Shown here in pieces: positions 63,170 to 64,000 of a stretch of 64,000 nt of DNA (position 1 is the first letter of the stretch; each line of letters starts with the position of its first letter). The notes under the pieces are model-generated. The model was not told the origin of the DNA and did not search any database. It was given only the letters and a program-made list of their open reading frames with translations. The position numbers and the translations under genes were made by a program. The DNA comes from Saccharolobus shibatae B12 (GTDB lineage: Archaea > Thermoproteota > Thermoprotei_A > Sulfolobales > Sulfolobaceae), in the NCBI RefSeq assembly GCF_019175345.1, contig NZ_CP077717.1:1588001-1652000 (forward strand). Direction: 5' to 3'.

Positions 63170-64000
63170 ACATTAACAATGCGGAGAGTAGTTGAAATGG
63201 GTAATTATACGATTTTCCCTTAGATATCACTGGAGATTTGATAGTATCGGAGAAGTTTTTAACCAAGGATATAAAATACGGAATTGGGATTTATTAAAAT
63301 AACTTTTGGGCATGACAGCAAGATTGATGAAAATATTTAAGCTGTTAAAATCATACAATTGCTGATAGGATTTTATTTTTAATAAAGTCGTGAGTTGATC
63401 TTGTAAGACTAACAAGTGAGGGTGTTCTCGAACAGTCATCTTATTCGATAATCAATAACAAAATTATATTTGATAAGAGATTTTCTCAAATAACCACCTC
63501 TATCTAGGGATAAATTGCATTAGAACGCTCAAGATGTTTCTTGAGAAAATTTATGTGCAAGGATTACGAGACTTATATGAGGGTTAGCTAGATGAACCTC
63601 GTAACCCTTGGACAATTAATACTTCTGATTATAAGAAATTTAAATCTTAATTCAAGAAAATACAGAATAAAAGAACTTGCATTTACAATAGTATTGTCTT
63701 AGGAGTACAGATCACGAAAACAGCAATACTATCATCAACACTATACACGAAAAATTAGGGATAAGAAGAAAGATACAAATGCTCATCATTCAACGTGAAC
63801 AAGAACTGATTATCAAAAAGGGAAAAACATGTGGAGAAATGCTGTATTAACTCAACATAGAATGAGCAGAGAACAGAAGAAAAGAATCTTGAAAGAGCAT
63901 GATGGGCATAAGGACAATATCTAAAGCAAGATGAGCACATAATAACTCCCAAAGAGTCTATACGTATAATTGAAGGCAGTTAGGTTTATTAGTTAATTAT
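63170..64000. other. Gene-poor end of the window
   Basis: No convincing gene. Short open stretches on either strand (for example 63227-63439 and 63755-63952 on the minus strand) have no recognisable family and no promoter or ribosome site. Plus-strand stretches near 63740-63950 are rich in Lys, Arg and Glu in several frames and could be decayed transposase sequence. Confidence 0.35.

Noticed and set aside
63755-63952. A 65-codon minus-strand frame near the window end
   Set aside because: It is rich in Cys, Phe, Ser and His without a family pattern and has no promoter or ribosome site; it is more likely antisense to decayed sequence.

Overview
The window looks like a chromosomal stretch of a hyperthermoacidophilic crenarchaeon of the Sulfolobales, most like Saccharolobus/Sulfolobus solfataricus. 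The reasons are the AT-rich composition, many leaderless starts with an AT-rich TATA-like box about 26 bases upstream, internal operon starts preceded by GGTGA, VapBC and HEPN/MNT pairs, a PaREP1 protein, an archaeal 2-oxoacid dehydrogenase cluster, and a dense scatter of short non-autonomous inverted-repeat elements (MITEs). The organism assignment is inference from these traits.

Region 1 (about 1-8 kb) is a decayed accessory zone. It holds two VapBC toxin-antitoxin pairs (138-720 and 4430-5040), a HEPN/MNT pair (6896-7649), a PaREP1 protein and a beta-hydroxyacid dehydrogenase. These are mixed with broken genes (a glucoamylase-like C-terminus, a VapC C-terminus, probable transposase tails) and MITEs.

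Region 2 (8.2-14.1 kb) encodes a 2-oxoacid dehydrogenase complex: a short E3, then E1 alpha, E1 beta, an AcoX/NAD-kinase-like protein and E2. The AcoX-like gene between E1 beta and E2 makes it resemble bacterial acetoin dehydrogenase operons.

Region 3 (about 14.9-63.2 kb) is a large catabolic island that appears devoted to aromatic or aromatic-carboxylate compounds. It has three Rieske ring-hydroxylating oxygenase alpha subunits, three beta subunits and one Rieske ferredoxin. It has three gentisate-dioxygenase-like bicupins and three fumarylacetoacetate-hydrolase-family enzymes. Candidate decarboxylases are four ACMSD/resorcylate-type amidohydrolases, a 4,5-dihydroxyphthalate-decarboxylase-like protein and an acetoacetate-decarboxylase-family protein. 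There are also two ThDP-dependent enzymes, a maleylacetate-reductase-like iron alcohol dehydrogenase, a PrpF-type isomerase, an enolase-superfamily member, an MDR dehydrogenase, two hydrolases and two HTH_10 regulators. Uptake could be served by six metabolite:H+ symporters (MHS type), one OFA-type MFS protein and the remains of a further MHS gene. The inferred flow is uptake, hydroxylation and decarboxylation, ring cleavage to a maleylpyruvate-like product, hydrolysis to pyruvate, and entry into central metabolism. The substrates are not known from sequence.

A pair of homologous small proteins (84 and 69 residues), each encoded just after an oxygenase beta subunit, has no recognised family. 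It is the best candidate for a new component. MITEs sit close to several catabolic promoters, and one MITE with an 11-base target duplication has interrupted the end of a transporter pseudogene in a way that can be reversed on paper. No tRNA, rRNA, CRISPR array or replication origin was recognised.
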